Assembly (NCBI GenBank): GCA_000720805.1
Contig: JODI01000038.1
Coordinates: 1-64,000 of the forward strand
DNA: 64,000 nt
Source of the DNA: Streptomyces violaceoruber
GTDB lineage: Bacteria; Actinomycetota; Actinomycetes; Streptomycetales; Streptomycetaceae
Reading direction: 5' to 3'
In this document: piece after piece, positions 52,419 through 63,485 of the stretch
How the letters are laid out: the number at the start of each line of letters is the position of its first letter
Position numbering within the stretch: the first letter of the stretch is position 1
The notes under the pieces: generated by a model
The model's database searches: none
What the model saw: only the letters and a program-made list of their open reading frames with translations
What the model was told of the DNA's origin: nothing
Position numbers and translations under genes: made by a program

Positions 52419-52432
52419 GGCAGGGCCCTGCC
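52419..52432. terminator. palindrome after ArgA-like gene
   Basis: GGCAGGGCCCTGCC is a perfect 14-base palindrome 56 bases after the stop codon. There is no T-run. A second, weaker hairpin (52469-52496) followed by GTGTTTTT (52503-52510) lies downstream. Either could end the transcript. Confidence 0.4.
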
Positions 52433-52534
52433 CAGGTTCCCTATGTCCGAAACGCGCACGTTTCCGGACTGTGGGAGCTCGGTCGGTCTCTCCCAGGGGT
52501 TTGTGTTTTTCCGGCAAAAGCGGTTTGCTTTCCG

Positions 52535-52546
52535 ACGTACTGCAGT
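52535..52546. promoter_or_regulatory. lsr2: palindrome and -10 upstream of lsr2
   Basis: GTACTGCAGTAC (52535-52546) is a perfect palindrome directly before GCATATAAC. TATAAC would be a -10 with TTCCGA 17 bases upstream. The palindrome would sit in the spacer, a good place for a repressor or autoregulation. Motif-based only. Confidence 0.45.
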
Positions 52547-52624
52547 ACTGCATATAACAGGGGGCGGCGAAACGGCGTACGCCGCGGACTCCCGGCCCTC
52601 AAGTTATGGATGAAAGGAAATCCG

Positions 52625-52960
52625 GTGGCACAGAAGGTTCAGGTCCTTCTTGTCGACGACCTCGACGGCGGCGAGGCGGACGAGACTGTCACGTTCGCGT
52701 TGGACGGCAAGACGTACGAGATCGATCTCACGACCGCCAATGCGGACAAGTTGCGCGGCCTTCTTGAGCCTTACGTGAAGGGCGGTCGCCGTACCGGAGG
52801 CCGTGCTTCGGGTGGGCGTGGAAAGGCGCGCGCTGCTTCCGGCGGCAGCCAGGACACCGCGCAGATCCGCGCCTGGGCGAAGGAGAACGGTTACGAGGTC
52901 AATGACCGCGGCCGTGTTCCGCAGACCATTCGTGAGGCTTACGAGAAGGCCAACGGCTGA
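52625..52960 (+). CDS. lsr2: Lsr2 nucleoid-associated silencer
   Basis: 111-residue H-NS-like protein that binds AT-rich DNA and silences horizontally acquired and specialised-metabolite genes. N-terminal oligomerisation domain (VQVLLVDDLDGGEADETVTFALDGKTYEIDL in parts) and C-terminal DNA-binding domain with the AT-hook-like RGR in NDRGRVP. The Gly/Arg-rich linker (about 52-75) is standard. GTG 52625 has AAAGGAAA 7 bases upstream. It is the main Lsr2 by neighbourhood with clpC and coaX. Confidence 0.97.
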   Translation: MAQKVQVLLVDDLDGGEADETVTFALDGKTYEIDLTTANADKLRGLLEPYVKGGRRTGGRASGGRGKARAASGGSQDTAQIRAWAKENGYEVNDRGRVPQTIREAYEKANG

Positions 52961-53007
52961 TCGACGGATCCGGCGCAGCGTGGATCCTGCCCGACGCGGG
53001 GCCTGGC

Positions 53008-53817
53008 TCAGTGCCGGGCCAGAGGGACGGCCGACGGCAGGGCGCACGCGTGTCGCAGCCGCAGGCGGTGGCATTGCGTCGCCACCGTGTTCAGAACGCG
53101 TACGAGATCGGGGGCGCCCCCAACGCCCCCACCGCGCCCCACGGCCGACAGCGTCGGCAGCGAGGCCTCGACCTCGCCCCCAGGCTCGGGGGGCCGCACC
53201 CACACGGCGGCCCCTTGCGCGGCCCCCGAGCGGTCAACGGGCAGCGCCCACAGCCCGGCCGGCCCCGCCGACCCCGGAAGCCGCGGTTCGGACACGGACC
53301 CGGGTCGGCGCGTCAGCCCCGCCGCCATGGCCGCCCCCGCTTCGGAAAGCAGCGGCGCGTCCATCACCCCTCCCTCGCCGATCATCGTGAGGTCGAGCGG
53401 CAGTGAGCCCCACTCCAGCCAGTCCAGCACCCCTGGTACGTCCTCCGTGCTGCCCGCCGCCACCAGGATCCGCATCCGGCCGCCCTGCAGGGCCACCGGG
53501 GAGGTCGCGGCGAGGTGCCGCAGGGCCGCCCGTCCCGCCTCGGCCGGGACGTCCAGGACGTCGAAGCGCGGACCCACGCGGAGCCGTACCGGGCGGGCGG
53601 GGTCTCCTGGAGTTCCCGGAGTTCCGGCGGGTCCCGCAGGGACGGGCACTGTCGGCCAGCCCAGATCGTTCTCGTACCACCGGCGGATCTCGTACCACCG
53701 GCGGATTTCCTCCTGCGGACAGATCTCCTCGCCCGGATCGAGCGGCCGACGGGGGAACGGGACCGTGGGCGGAGTCGTGGGGAGGTCCGTGGTGATCGGA
53801 GGGAGGGCGCCAACCAT
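53008..53817 (-). CDS. hypothetical protein, weakly primase-polymerase-like
   Basis: 269 residues. An N-terminal Pro/Thr-rich region is followed by an 18-base tandem duplication (EIRRWYEIRRWY) and a domain with VGPRFDVLDVPAEAGRAALRHL, GGRMRILVAAG and a Gly-rich end. The middle part recalls the N-terminal prim-pol domain of Streptomyces bifunctional primase/polymerase-like proteins, but catalytic acidic residues are not evident, so this may be a degenerate relative. ATG 53817 has no ribosome site; the start is uncertain. It is convergent with lsr2 and divergent from clpC. Confidence 0.65.
   Translation of the reverse strand: MVGALPPITTDLPTTPPTVPFPRRPLDPGEEICPQEEIRRWYEIRRWYENDLGWPTVPVPAGPAGTPGTPGDPARPVRLRVGPRFDVLDVPAEAGRAALRHLAATSPVALQGGRMRILVAAGSTEDVPGVLDWLEWGSLPLDLTMIGEGGVMDAPLLSEAGAAMAAGLTRRPGSVSEPRLPGSAGPAGLWALPVDRSGAAQGAAVWVRPPEPGGEVEASLPTLSAVGRGGGVGGAPDLVRVLNTVATQCHRLRLRHACALPSAVPLARH
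53671..53707. repeat. 18-bp in-frame tandem duplication
   Basis: TCGTACCACCGGCGGATC is repeated immediately (second copy ends GGATTT). On the minus strand it duplicates six codons (EIRRWY). Near identity suggests a recent slippage event. Confidence 0.85.
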
Positions 53818-54258
53818 GCCAAGCGCAACCGTCGAAAAGGCGCGCAAGTTACGCTCTGTGGTCCTGCGAATGCACAGAGTGCCGGAAATGGGGGCGTGCG
53901 GGAGCGCGGCGGAGCACAAGGTTGTTCGCCCATAGCGGAGGGAACGGGGGCGCGCGGCATGGACTGTCAGTGCGAGCGGGTAAGACATCCCTAGTGGGAG
54001 GGGGCGACACGCAGGACAGGCCGTCTCACGTTCGCCATCGGCGTAGTGATGGTGGGGGTAACAGCTTGGCCTGCGGGAACATCGTCTCGCACCATCAGGT
54101 TGGAGCATATGTCGGCGTTCGGGGTCAGGAGGCAGTGTTGGTTCTCGGTCCGGTGTCGGCAGTTGGAATGAGCGGTCCCCGCTTGCGGGACTAAGCTGCG
54201 GAAGGACAGGGAGGGGAAGTTCCCCCCACTGCCTGACCGCTCTGAGGAGCGATTAACG
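53818..54258. other. clpC upstream region
   Basis: The 441-base region between the hypothetical gene and clpC is not coding. It contains the ClgR-like box at 54030-54043, a hairpin at about 54175-54191 (GTCCC-C-GC-TT-GCGGGAC) in what would be the clpC leader, and the clpC ribosome site GAGGAG about 10 bases before the ATG. Confidence 0.6.
54030..54043 (+). promoter_or_regulatory. clpC: ClgR-like operator upstream of clpC
   Basis: GTTCGCCATCGGCG contains the CGC-N5-GCG core and a perfect left half of the actinobacterial ClgR box. ClgR activates clp and lon genes in Streptomyces. TAGTGA immediately downstream could be the -10. Confidence 0.6.
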
Positions 54259-56784
<2,526 letters not shown>

Positions 56785-56822
56785 GCCTCAGGGCTGCCGA
56801 GCCTCACGGCCGCGGAGCCACG

Positions 56823-56858
56823 GAAAGGGGCCGGTGCTTTCGAGCACCGGCCCCTTTC
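56823..56858 (+). terminator. clpC: terminator after clpC
   Basis: GAAAGGGGCCGGTGCT and its exact complement form a 16-bp stem closed by a TTCG tetraloop, 39 bases after the clpC stop. Confidence 0.9.
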
Positions 56859-56901
56859 GCGCGCCTTGGGGCGGGTCAGGGTCGCCTGCCGGGTGGGCGG
56901 T

Positions 56902-57570
56902 TTATGACAACTGACCGTCGTAGTCCGGCAGTTTGTACGTCTTCTCGGCGTGGCCGCCCGAGAGGTCCGTGGCGCTGTTGCCGATGTTCGCGATGATCGT
57001 GTAGCCCTTGGACTCGATGTCGACGCGCTGGGCCGTCTTGTAGGTGGCGACGTCCTTGAAGAGGTCCGTGAAACCGCGGACGTAGAGCCCGGAGACCCGG
57101 TAGCCGACGTGGTCGAGGTTGTAGTCGGTCACCGAGGCGATGATCCCCGGACGGGCCGTGACGAAGAACAGCGATACGCCGTGCTCCTGCGCGTACTTGG
57201 CGACGGTCAGGACGGGCTTGTTGGCCGGCTGGGGGTAGCTGAACCCGAAGTCGGTCTCCAGGGTGGTGTTGTCGACGTCGAAGACGATCGCCTGTTTCTC
57301 GCCCGGCTTCGTCGCCGCTGTGCGCTGCTTCAGATAGGGCAGGGCCTGGTCCATCACGGCCTGGCAGTCCTGCTGCCAGGTCGCGTAGGCGACGTCCTCG
57401 GCAGCCGCGGCGGTGGCCGTGACCGTGGCGGTGACAGCGGTCGTCGTGGAGGTCGTGGAGGTGCTCGTGGTGGTCGTCGCGGCCTCGGCGGGGACGGCCA
57501 GGGCCGCGAGGGCGGCGGTGGAGACGGCGGTGACGGCTGCGCGGCGCGCCCAGGGGCGTCTCGTGGTCAT
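56902..57570 (-). CDS. secreted HAD-family (class B type) acid phosphatase
   Basis: 222-residue secreted phosphatase. A signal peptide (residues 1-30, ending AEA) is followed by a Thr/Ala-rich linker (31-57) and a HAD domain: catalytic Asp98 and Asp100 in IVFDVDNTT, Thr in FFVTARPG, Lys and the final acidic motif in IANIGNSATDL. It would hydrolyse phosphomonoesters such as nucleotides outside the cell, for phosphate or nucleoside supply. ATG 57570 has GAGAGGAA 8-9 bases upstream. It is convergent with clpC. Confidence 0.88.
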   Translation of the reverse strand: MTTRRPWARRAAVTAVSTAALAALAVPAEAATTTTSTSTTSTTTAVTATVTATAAAAEDVAYATWQQDCQAVMDQALPYLKQRTAATKPGEKQAIVFDVDNTTLETDFGFSYPQPANKPVLTVAKYAQEHGVSLFFVTARPGIIASVTDYNLDHVGYRVSGLYVRGFTDLFKDVATYKTAQRVDIESKGYTIIANIGNSATDLSGGHAEKTYKLPDYDGQLS

Positions 57571-58020
57571 GTGGGGGTTCCTCTCACGTCCGGACGTTCT
57601 GCAGTTGTCGGGTGCATGCTCGTAGGTGAGGGTGGCGCGAGGGGAACCGTAGGGTTACTGGTCGGTAAGTCGCCAGAGACGTGCGTCACATGACGGTGGT
57701 TCATTGAAGATCGGGAGCAGGGCGGCCGGTGACAAGCAGCACAGGCTATTTGTCCGGTACTACCCGAAATAGTGGTAACGGCGGACAGATCGAAGGCCGT
57801 ATTTCAGCTCAAATCCCCCGGTAAATTGCCCTAATTAAAAGCGATTGCACCTTATGGTTCATCTGTCAAGAAGGGTGAATCTTTGGGATGAAGTACTAGT
57901 TTCTGTCGTAGAACAGTTGTTTGGGGGTATGTGGGGCCGGCGGTTACCAAGGGATGGCTCCATCCGGCGGATGTCCGTGCGCCGGGTGGCTTTTCTGTCC
58001 CCGTCCCCATGAGGTTCCGC
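57571..58020. other. AT-richer divergent region before M23 peptidase
   Basis: This 450-base stretch separates the phosphatase and M23 genes and is notably AT-richer (57690-57930), with CCTAATTAAAAG at 57830-57841. GGGTAT at 57925-57930 resembles a sigma-B-type -10, but a matching -35 is not clear. I saw no ydaO/c-di-AMP riboswitch core, though such leaders precede some Streptomyces wall hydrolases. The AT-richness makes it a candidate Lsr2 site. Confidence 0.45.
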
Positions 58021-58623
58021 ATGTCCCCGCGTGTCTCGTCCCGTTCTTCCCGTACGTCCGTCCTGCGCACCCGCGCGGCTGTGCTGGCAACCGGCCTCGG
58101 AGTGTCGGTCGCGCTGGGGGCGGGGGTCGCGGCCGCCGCCACCCCCGCGGCGGCCACCACCGCAACCGTCGTCCACCGCCAGACCGCCGCCGCCAAGAAG
58201 GCCGCGTCCTGGATCGACCCGGTGAAGAACTACAAGCTGTCAGCGGGCTTCGCCCAGGCCGGTGCCAGGTGGCAGACCACCCACAGCGGTCAGGACTTCG
58301 CCGTGCCGAGCGGCACCAACGTCATGGCCGCGCACGGCGGCACCGTCGTCAAGGCGGGCGGCAACGGCGCCGGTGACGGTCCCGCGTACGGCAACGCCAT
58401 CGTCATCAGGCACGGCAACGGGACGTACTCGCAGTACGCCCACCTGTCCCGCATCGACGTGAGGATCGGCCAGATCGTCGGAACCGGTCAGCACATCGCC
58501 CTGTCGGGCAACACCGGCAACTCCACCGGACCGCACCTGCACTTCGAGATCCGTACGACCCCGAACTACGGCTCGGCCATAGACCCGGTCGCCTTCCTGC
58601 ACTCCAAGGGCGTGAAGGTCTGA
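58021..58623 (+). CDS. secreted M23 (LytM-type) peptidase
   Basis: 200-residue secreted zinc endopeptidase that would cleave peptidoglycan cross-bridges. Signal peptide (1-40, ending AAA), short linker, then M23 domain with zinc ligands His88 and Asp92 (HSGQDFA) and His172/His174 in GPHLHFE; GNAIVIRHGNGTYSQYAHLS is intact. ATG 58021 has TGAGG 6 bases upstream; ATG 58009 is in frame but not preceded by a site. It carries no separate wall-binding domain. Confidence 0.92.
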   Translation: MSPRVSSRSSRTSVLRTRAAVLATGLGVSVALGAGVAAAATPAAATTATVVHRQTAAAKKAASWIDPVKNYKLSAGFAQAGARWQTTHSGQDFAVPSGTNVMAAHGGTVVKAGGNGAGDGPAYGNAIVIRHGNGTYSQYAHLSRIDVRIGQIVGTGQHIALSGNTGNSTGPHLHFEIRTTPNYGSAIDPVAFLHSKGVKV

Positions 58624-58647
58624 GGGTGAGCCTGCCGGGGTGACGGC

Positions 58648-59244
58648 CTAGGCCCTCCGGGTCCCCTCGTGGGCCTGGGTCACCAGATCCGTCGCGACCT
58701 CCAGGACCGCCTTGCGCTTCTCCTCCGGAGAGGCGTTCAGGTCCTGGAGGAAGTGCATCCCGGCGTGCAGGGTGAAGATCGCGCTGACGCAGCGGACCTG
58801 GTCGTGGAGGGCCGCGTCCGGGTCGACGATGATCTCGCGCAGGCCCTGCATGCGCTCCTTGAAGGTCTCGCCGACCCGCAGTTCCCGTACCGCCGCCTGG
58901 TTCTCCTGCATGAAGCGGAACAGCGGTGCCGCGCCGGCCAGGATCTCGCTGTACCGGCGTACGATCTCCTGCTTGGTCTCCAGCGTGTGCGGCTGCTGCC
59001 GGCCCCACTCGATCAGGTCGAGGATCGGCCGTGTCCGGTCCTCGTAGACGCTGACGAGGATCTCTTCCTTGGTCTTGAAGTGGTAGTACAGAGCAGCCTT
59101 GGTGACGTCCAGGTGCTCGGCGATCTCGCGCAGGGAGGTCTTCTCGTAGCCCTGCTCGGCGAAGAGGTCGAGGGCCACGTCCTGGATGCGCTGGCGGGTG
59201 TTGCCGCGGCGCTGCTGCTTGGTGCCGTCCATGGTGCCGCCCAT
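58648..59244 (-). CDS. TetR-family repressor of adjacent MFS gene
   Basis: 198-residue regulator. N-terminal helix-turn-helix: RIQDVALDLFAEQGYEKTSLREIAEHLDVTKAALYYHFKTKEEIL in parts (TSLREIAEHLDVTKAALYYHF). The C-terminal ligand/dimer domain has no recognised specificity. ATG 59244 has GGGGAG 8 bases upstream; TTG 59259 is not needed. It is divergent from a DHA2 efflux gene, with a 22-of-23-base inverted repeat between them, so it very probably represses both. Confidence 0.94.
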   Translation of the reverse strand: MGGTMDGTKQQRRGNTRQRIQDVALDLFAEQGYEKTSLREIAEHLDVTKAALYYHFKTKEEILVSVYEDRTRPILDLIEWGRQQPHTLETKQEIVRRYSEILAGAAPLFRFMQENQAAVRELRVGETFKERMQGLREIIVDPDAALHDQVRCVSAIFTLHAGMHFLQDLNASPEEKRKAVLEVATDLVTQAHEGTRRA

Positions 59245-59261
59245 CGTCGCACTCCCCAAAA

Positions 59262-59332
59262 ACTTACTTGACGCCCGGCTAGTTACGGGTCTACCTTCCC
59301 AGTGTAGTCAACTAGCCGGGCGGCAAGTAAGT
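59262..59332. promoter_or_regulatory. large inverted repeat operator between tetR and MFS
   Basis: The arms at 59262-59284 and 59310-59332 are inverted copies differing at one of 23 positions; each contains CTTACTTG and GCCCGGCTAGTT. The spacer is 25 bases, so equivalent points are about 48 bp apart. The layout suits two TetR dimers binding one site each over the divergent promoters; it could also form a hairpin in RNA. Confidence 0.8.
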
Positions 59333-59365
59333 GGCCGGCCGGTGCAGCACCCAGGGGAGTGGAAA

Positions 59366-60949
59366 ATGGCGGACACACCGACGGTCGAGCAGGAACCGGA
59401 GAAACAACCGAAGAGCGTGCGGGTCGTGCTGCTCGCGCTCATGATCACCATGATGCTCGCGATGCTCGACAACATGATCGTGGGCACCGCGATGCCGACG
59501 ATCGTGGGTGAGCTCGGCGGACTCGAACACCTTTCGTGGGTCGTGACCGGGTACACGCTCGCGACCGCCGCCTCCACCCCGCTGTGGGGCAAGATCGGCG
59601 ACATGTACGGGCGCAAGGGCGTCTTCATGAGCTCGATCGTGCTCTTCCTGATCGGCTCCGCGCTCAGCGGTATGGCCCAGGACATGGGGCAGCTGATCGG
59701 CTTCCGCGCGATCCAGGGCCTGGGCGCCGGTGGTCTGATGGTCGGCGTCATGGCGATCATCGGTGACCTGATTCCGCCGCGGGAGCGCGGCAAGTACCAG
59801 GGCATGATGGCCGGCGTCATGGCGCTCGCGATGATAGGGGGACCGCTGGTCGGCGGCACCATCACCGACCACTGGGGCTGGCGCTGGGCGTTCTACATCA
59901 ACCTGCCGCTCGGCGTGGTGGCGCTGACTGCGATCAGCGTCGTACTGCACCTGCCGAAGAAGCGGGCGCAGGCGCGGATCGACTACCTGGGCGCCGGACT
60001 GCTGACCGTCGGCATCACCGCGATCGTTCTCGTCACCACCTGGGGCGGTTCGGAGTACGCCTGGACCTCCGCGCGGATCATGGAACTGATCGGGATCGGC
60101 GTCGCCGCGCTCATCGGGTTCGTGTTCTGGCAGACCAAGGCCGCCGAGCCGGTCGTACCGCTGCACATCTTCCGCAGCCGCAACTTCACCCTCATGTCGG
60201 TCATCGGCTTCATCACCGGGTTCGTGATGTTCGGCGCGACCCTCTTCCTGCCGCTGTACCAGCAGTCCGTGCAGGGCGCCTCCGCGACCAACTCCGGTCT
60301 GCTGCTCCTGCCGATGCTCGGCGCGATGCTGGTGACCTCGATGGTCGCGGGCCGGGTGACCACCAACACCGGCAAGTACAAGATCTTCCCGGTCGTCGGC
60401 AGTGTGCTGATGGTCGTCGGGCTGTACCTGCTGTCGACGATGGACACCGACACCACCCGGTTCATGTCCGGTGTGTTCATGGCCGTCGTCGGTCTGGGTA
60501 TGGGCTGCCTGATGCAGATCACCATGCTGGTCGCGCAGAACAGCGTGGAGATGAAGGACATGGGCGTCGCGTCCTCGTCCACCACCCTGTTCCGTACGCT
60601 CGGCTCCTCCTTCGGTGTCGCGATCATGGGCGCGCTCTTCAACAACCGCGTCCAGGACGTCATGGCCGAGCGGGCCGGGGCGGTCGGCTCCAAGCTGACC
60701 GAGAAGTCCGCGCAGCTCGACGCGGCGAGCCTGAAGAAGCTGCCGGTGGTGGCCCGGGAGGCGTACCAGCACGCGGTGTCCTCCGGCACGCACTCGGCGT
60801 TCCTGCTCGGCGCGGTGGTCGCGGTGGTCGCGCTGGCGGCGGCGGTGTTCGTCAAGGAGGTCCCGCTCAAGGGCGCCGGACCGCAGAAGCCGGGCGATGA
60901 CTCGACCGACGGGGCCGCGGCGCAGCCGCCCATGGCCGAGGCCGTCTGA
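59366..60949 (+). CDS. MFS efflux transporter, DHA2 (EmrB/QacA) family
   Basis: 527-residue, 14-transmembrane drug:proton antiporter type. Motif A GKIGDMYGRKGVF after helix 2, IPPRERGKYQG and motif C MALAMIGGPLVGGTI after helix 4-5 region, plus the D of LAMLDNMIVGTAMP in helix 1. A loop with about 35 residues (QDVMAERAGAVGSKLTEKS) precedes the last helix. It would export antibiotics or toxic metabolites and is controlled by the divergent TetR gene. GGGGAG is upstream of ATG 59366. Confidence 0.95.
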   Translation: MADTPTVEQEPEKQPKSVRVVLLALMITMMLAMLDNMIVGTAMPTIVGELGGLEHLSWVVTGYTLATAASTPLWGKIGDMYGRKGVFMSSIVLFLIGSALSGMAQDMGQLIGFRAIQGLGAGGLMVGVMAIIGDLIPPRERGKYQGMMAGVMALAMIGGPLVGGTITDHWGWRWAFYINLPLGVVALTAISVVLHLPKKRAQARIDYLGAGLLTVGITAIVLVTTWGGSEYAWTSARIMELIGIGVAALIGFVFWQTKAAEPVVPLHIFRSRNFTLMSVIGFITGFVMFGATLFLPLYQQSVQGASATNSGLLLLPMLGAMLVTSMVAGRVTTNTGKYKIFPVVGSVLMVVGLYLLSTMDTDTTRFMSGVFMAVVGLGMGCLMQITMLVAQNSVEMKDMGVASSSTTLFRTLGSSFGVAIMGALFNNRVQDVMAERAGAVGSKLTEKSAQLDAASLKKLPVVAREAYQHAVSSGTHSAFLLGAVVAVVALAAAVFVKEVPLKGAGPQKPGDDSTDGAAAQPPMAEAV

Positions 60950-60966
60950 CCCGCACGTGAGCTGAG

Positions 60967-60994
60967 GGCCCCCGGAGTGTCCGCCCCGGGGGCC
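60967..60994 (+). terminator. terminator after MFS gene
   Basis: GGCCCCCGG (60967-60975) and CCGGGGGCC (60986-60994) are perfect arms with a 10-base loop, followed by TTCG. Confidence 0.75.
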
Positions 60995-61206
60995 TTCGCA
61001 TGCCCGGGTCCAGGTGTATTGGCCCGCAGCGTTGTTCACACGGCTGATTGGCGGCTTGCCTCCGAGTGCGGCGTGGAGGGTCATGTGGCGGAGCCACCTG
61101 GCCCGTCGCGCCGTGCGGTGAGCGTGCGTGCCGGGCGTCGCGACGCCGCGGAGATCCGTCAGAAGGGCCCTGGCGGCGCCGTCAGCGACCCCGCGGCTAC
61201 GGCAGC

Positions 61207-61278
61207 GGGGAGGTGTGGCATCCCGTGCAGCCATGGCGCTCCGGGGAGGTGTGGCATCCCGAGTAACCATGGCACTCC
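61207..61278. repeat. two 36-bp tandem repeats near cseC
   Basis: Units 61207-61242 and 61243-61278 both begin GGGGAGGTGTGGCATCCCG and end CCATGGC-CTCC; they differ at about six positions. A degenerate third copy follows. They lie downstream of both convergent genes. Confidence 0.85.
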
Positions 61279-61302
61279 GGGGGCCGCTGCAGCCCCGAGG
61301 AG

Positions 61303-62649
61303 CTATGGCAGCATCGGGTAGCTGCCCGTGTTCGTCGGCGCGTGCTCCGGCAGCCACAGCACCGCCACCGCCCCCTCCGCCGGTACGTCCTCCGGAGCGC
61401 CCGCCGGCCGTACGTTGCGGAAGGTCAGCCGGGCACCCATGACGCGGGCCTGGCCGGCCGCGATGGTCAGGCCCAGGCCGTGGCCCCGTCCGGAGCGGTC
61501 GCTGCTGCCGGTGCGGAAGCGGCTCGGTCCGTCGGCGAGCAGGTGTCCGGGGAAGCCGGGGCCGTGGTCGCGGACCCGGATCACCCGGCCCTCGACGGAG
61601 ACCTGGATCGGCGGCTTGCCGTGCCGGGCCGCGTTGGCGAGCAGGTTGAACAGCACCCGCTCCAGGCGGCGCGGGTCGGTCGTGACCACCGACTCGTGCA
61701 CCACCCGTACCTCGACCGCCGGGTCCTTCGCGGCCACCCGGCGGCTGACGAACTCGCCGAGCATGATGTCCTGCAACTCGGCCCGCTCGGAGGCGCCGTC
61801 GAGGCGGGCGACCTCCAGGACGTCCTCGACGAGGGTGCGCATGGCCTTCGCCCGGTCGAGGACCAGCTCGGTGGGGCGGCCGGGGGGCAGCAACTCGGCC
61901 GCCGTCAGCAGACCGGTGACCGGAGTGCGCAGCTCGTGCGCGATGTCGGCGGTGACCCGTCGCTCCGCCTCCAGCCGCTCCTGCAACGCGTCCGCCATGG
62001 CGTCCACCGCCCGCGCGAGATCGTCGGTCTCGTCCCGTACGACCCCGCCGATGGCGTCCCGCACCCGCACGTCGGGTTCGCCCCTGGCCACCCGGTTGGC
62101 CGCGGCCGCCGCCTTGCGCAGCCGACGCGACAACGGCCCGCCGATGAGCACGCCGAGCGCGCTGCCGCCCAGGACGACCGCGATGGAGCCGATCACCAGG
62201 GCCTGGTCGAGGTCGTTGAGGATGTCGGTGCTGCGGTCGGTGAACCCGGTGTGCAGGGACAGGACATGGCCGCCCTTGACCGGTACGGCCGCCCAGATGT
62301 CCGGCTCCCCGTCCCGCAGGTCGGACACATAGGTCGCCCGGCGGCCCCGCTCGACCTTCGCCCGCAGTGCCCTGGGCAGCTCCGGGTCGTCGATCTTGAT
62401 GTTGGGGAAGTTCGGACGGTCGGACAGCTCGTAGTTGCGCTGCGCGATCAGGACCCGCTCGTCGGCGAGGTCGCGCGCGTTGTCCAGCATCGAGACCCGG
62501 GCCGCGTTGTGCACGACGAGACTGAGTGCGATCGCCACCAGCGCCCCGACCAGCGCGATGGCGGCGCTCAGCTTCCAGCGCAGGCCCGTACGGAGGCCTG
62601 GTCGGCGGTCGGTGGCGGCTGTTCCAGGTCGCCGAAGGTTCCCCCTCAT
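61303..62649 (-). CDS. cseC: sensor kinase CseC
   Basis: 448-residue membrane kinase of the sigma-E envelope-stress system, sensing wall damage such as that from vancomycin or lysozyme. Membrane segments at about 26-47 and 150-172 bracket an extracytoplasmic sensor of about 100 residues; HAMP; phospho-acceptor His238 in ADIAHELRTP; ATPase motifs LLANAARHG, DHGPGFP and GRGHGLGL. It lies 17 bases after cseB. The published S. coelicolor protein is longer at the N-terminus as I remember, so an upstream start is possible. Confidence 0.94.
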   Translation of the reverse strand: MRGNLRRPGTAATDRRPGLRTGLRWKLSAAIALVGALVAIALSLVVHNAARVSMLDNARDLADERVLIAQRNYELSDRPNFPNIKIDDPELPRALRAKVERGRRATYVSDLRDGEPDIWAAVPVKGGHVLSLHTGFTDRSTDILNDLDQALVIGSIAVVLGGSALGVLIGGPLSRRLRKAAAAANRVARGEPDVRVRDAIGGVVRDETDDLARAVDAMADALQERLEAERRVTADIAHELRTPVTGLLTAAELLPPGRPTELVLDRAKAMRTLVEDVLEVARLDGASERAELQDIMLGEFVSRRVAAKDPAVEVRVVHESVVTTDPRRLERVLFNLLANAARHGKPPIQVSVEGRVIRVRDHGPGFPGHLLADGPSRFRTGSSDRSGRGHGLGLTIAAGQARVMGARLTFRNVRPAGAPEDVPAEGAVAVLWLPEHAPTNTGSYPMLP

Positions 62650-62666
62650 ACCCCTGACACCCCTGC

Positions 62667-63374
62667 TCAGGCCTTCAACTTGTAGCCGAAACCGCGGACC
62701 GTCTCGATCCGGTCCTGGCCGATCTTCGTCCGCAGCCGCTGCACATGGACGTCCACGACCCGGGTGTCACCGCCCCAGCCGTAGTCCCACACCCGCTCCA
62801 GCAGCTTGTCGCGCGAGAGCACCGTGCCCGGCGCGGAGGAGAACTCCAGGAGCAGCCGCATCTCGGTCGGCGTCAGCGCCACCGGCCCTCCGGCCCGGCG
62901 CACCTCCATGCCCTCGGTGTCGATCTCCAGCTCGCCGAAGGTCAGCAGCCCGCCGCCGGTCGCCGGGGCGCCGGGATCATCCGTACGGTCGCCGCCGCTC
63001 GCGTGGCCGAAACGGCGCAGCACCGCGCGGATCCGGGCGACCAGGACCGCGCCGTCGAACGGCTTGGTCACGTAGTCGTCGGCGCCCGCCTCCAGCCCCA
63101 GCACCACGTCGATCGAGTCGGCGCGCGCCGACAGCATGATCACCGGAACGGTCGACTCGTCCCTGATACGGCGGCACAGGGAGACGCCGTCCAGCCCGGG
63201 GACCATCACGTCCAGCAGCGCGATGTCGGGGCGGTCGGTCCGGAACGCCTCCAGGCCCGACAGTCCGTCGGGCATGGCGGTGACCGCGAAGCCGTCCCGC
63301 TCCAGCGCGAGCTGGGTGGCCTCGCGGATGACGTCGTCGTCCTCGACGAACAGAACGTGGGTCTGGTCAGCCAT
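62667..63374 (-). CDS. cseB: response regulator CseB
   Basis: 235-residue OmpR-type regulator. Receiver: EDDD at 11-14, phospho-acceptor Asp55 (ALLDVMVPG), Lys in YVTKPF; winged helix with TPTEMRLLLEF and RIETVRGFGYKL. Phosphorylated CseB activates the sigE promoter, located beyond the right edge. The inter-domain linker (about 125-140) is longer than in its paralogue at 9163-9849. A 221-base gap with short tandem repeats separates it from cseA. Confidence 0.96.
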   Translation of the reverse strand: MADQTHVLFVEDDDVIREATQLALERDGFAVTAMPDGLSGLEAFRTDRPDIALLDVMVPGLDGVSLCRRIRDESTVPVIMLSARADSIDVVLGLEAGADDYVTKPFDGAVLVARIRAVLRRFGHASGGDRTDDPGAPATGGGLLTFGELEIDTEGMEVRRAGGPVALTPTEMRLLLEFSSAPGTVLSRDKLLERVWDYGWGGDTRVVDVHVQRLRTKIGQDRIETVRGFGYKLKA

Positions 63375-63414
63375 CCGCTGCTCTCTGGTCTCGGTGCCTT
63401 CGGTGGTCCAGGCG

Positions 63415-63485
63415 GGTCTGGGTGCTCACGGCGCTCAGGGCGCTCAGGGTGCTCGGTGTTCTCGGTGTTCTCGGTCGTTTCGGTG
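63415..63485. repeat. short tandem repeats between cseA and cseB
   Basis: Units GGCGCTCAG (several copies from about 63429) and GTGTTCTCG (twice, about 63451-63470) occupy the leader of cseB within a gap of 221 bases. A co-transcribed operon would usually be tighter. Confidence 0.7.

Larger units (their letters stand above)
60950..61302. other. convergent intergenic region with terminators and repeats
   Basis: The region contains the MFS terminator, GC-rich text with no supported gene, and a 36-bp tandem duplication at 61207-61278 close to the cseC stop. Several short frames exist but none has a ribosome site or a recognisable product. Confidence 0.55.

Noticed and set aside
57571..58020. 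Possible ydaO (c-di-AMP) riboswitch before the M23 peptidase
   Set aside because: I could not find the conserved core sequences of that aptamer; only the gene context suggested it.
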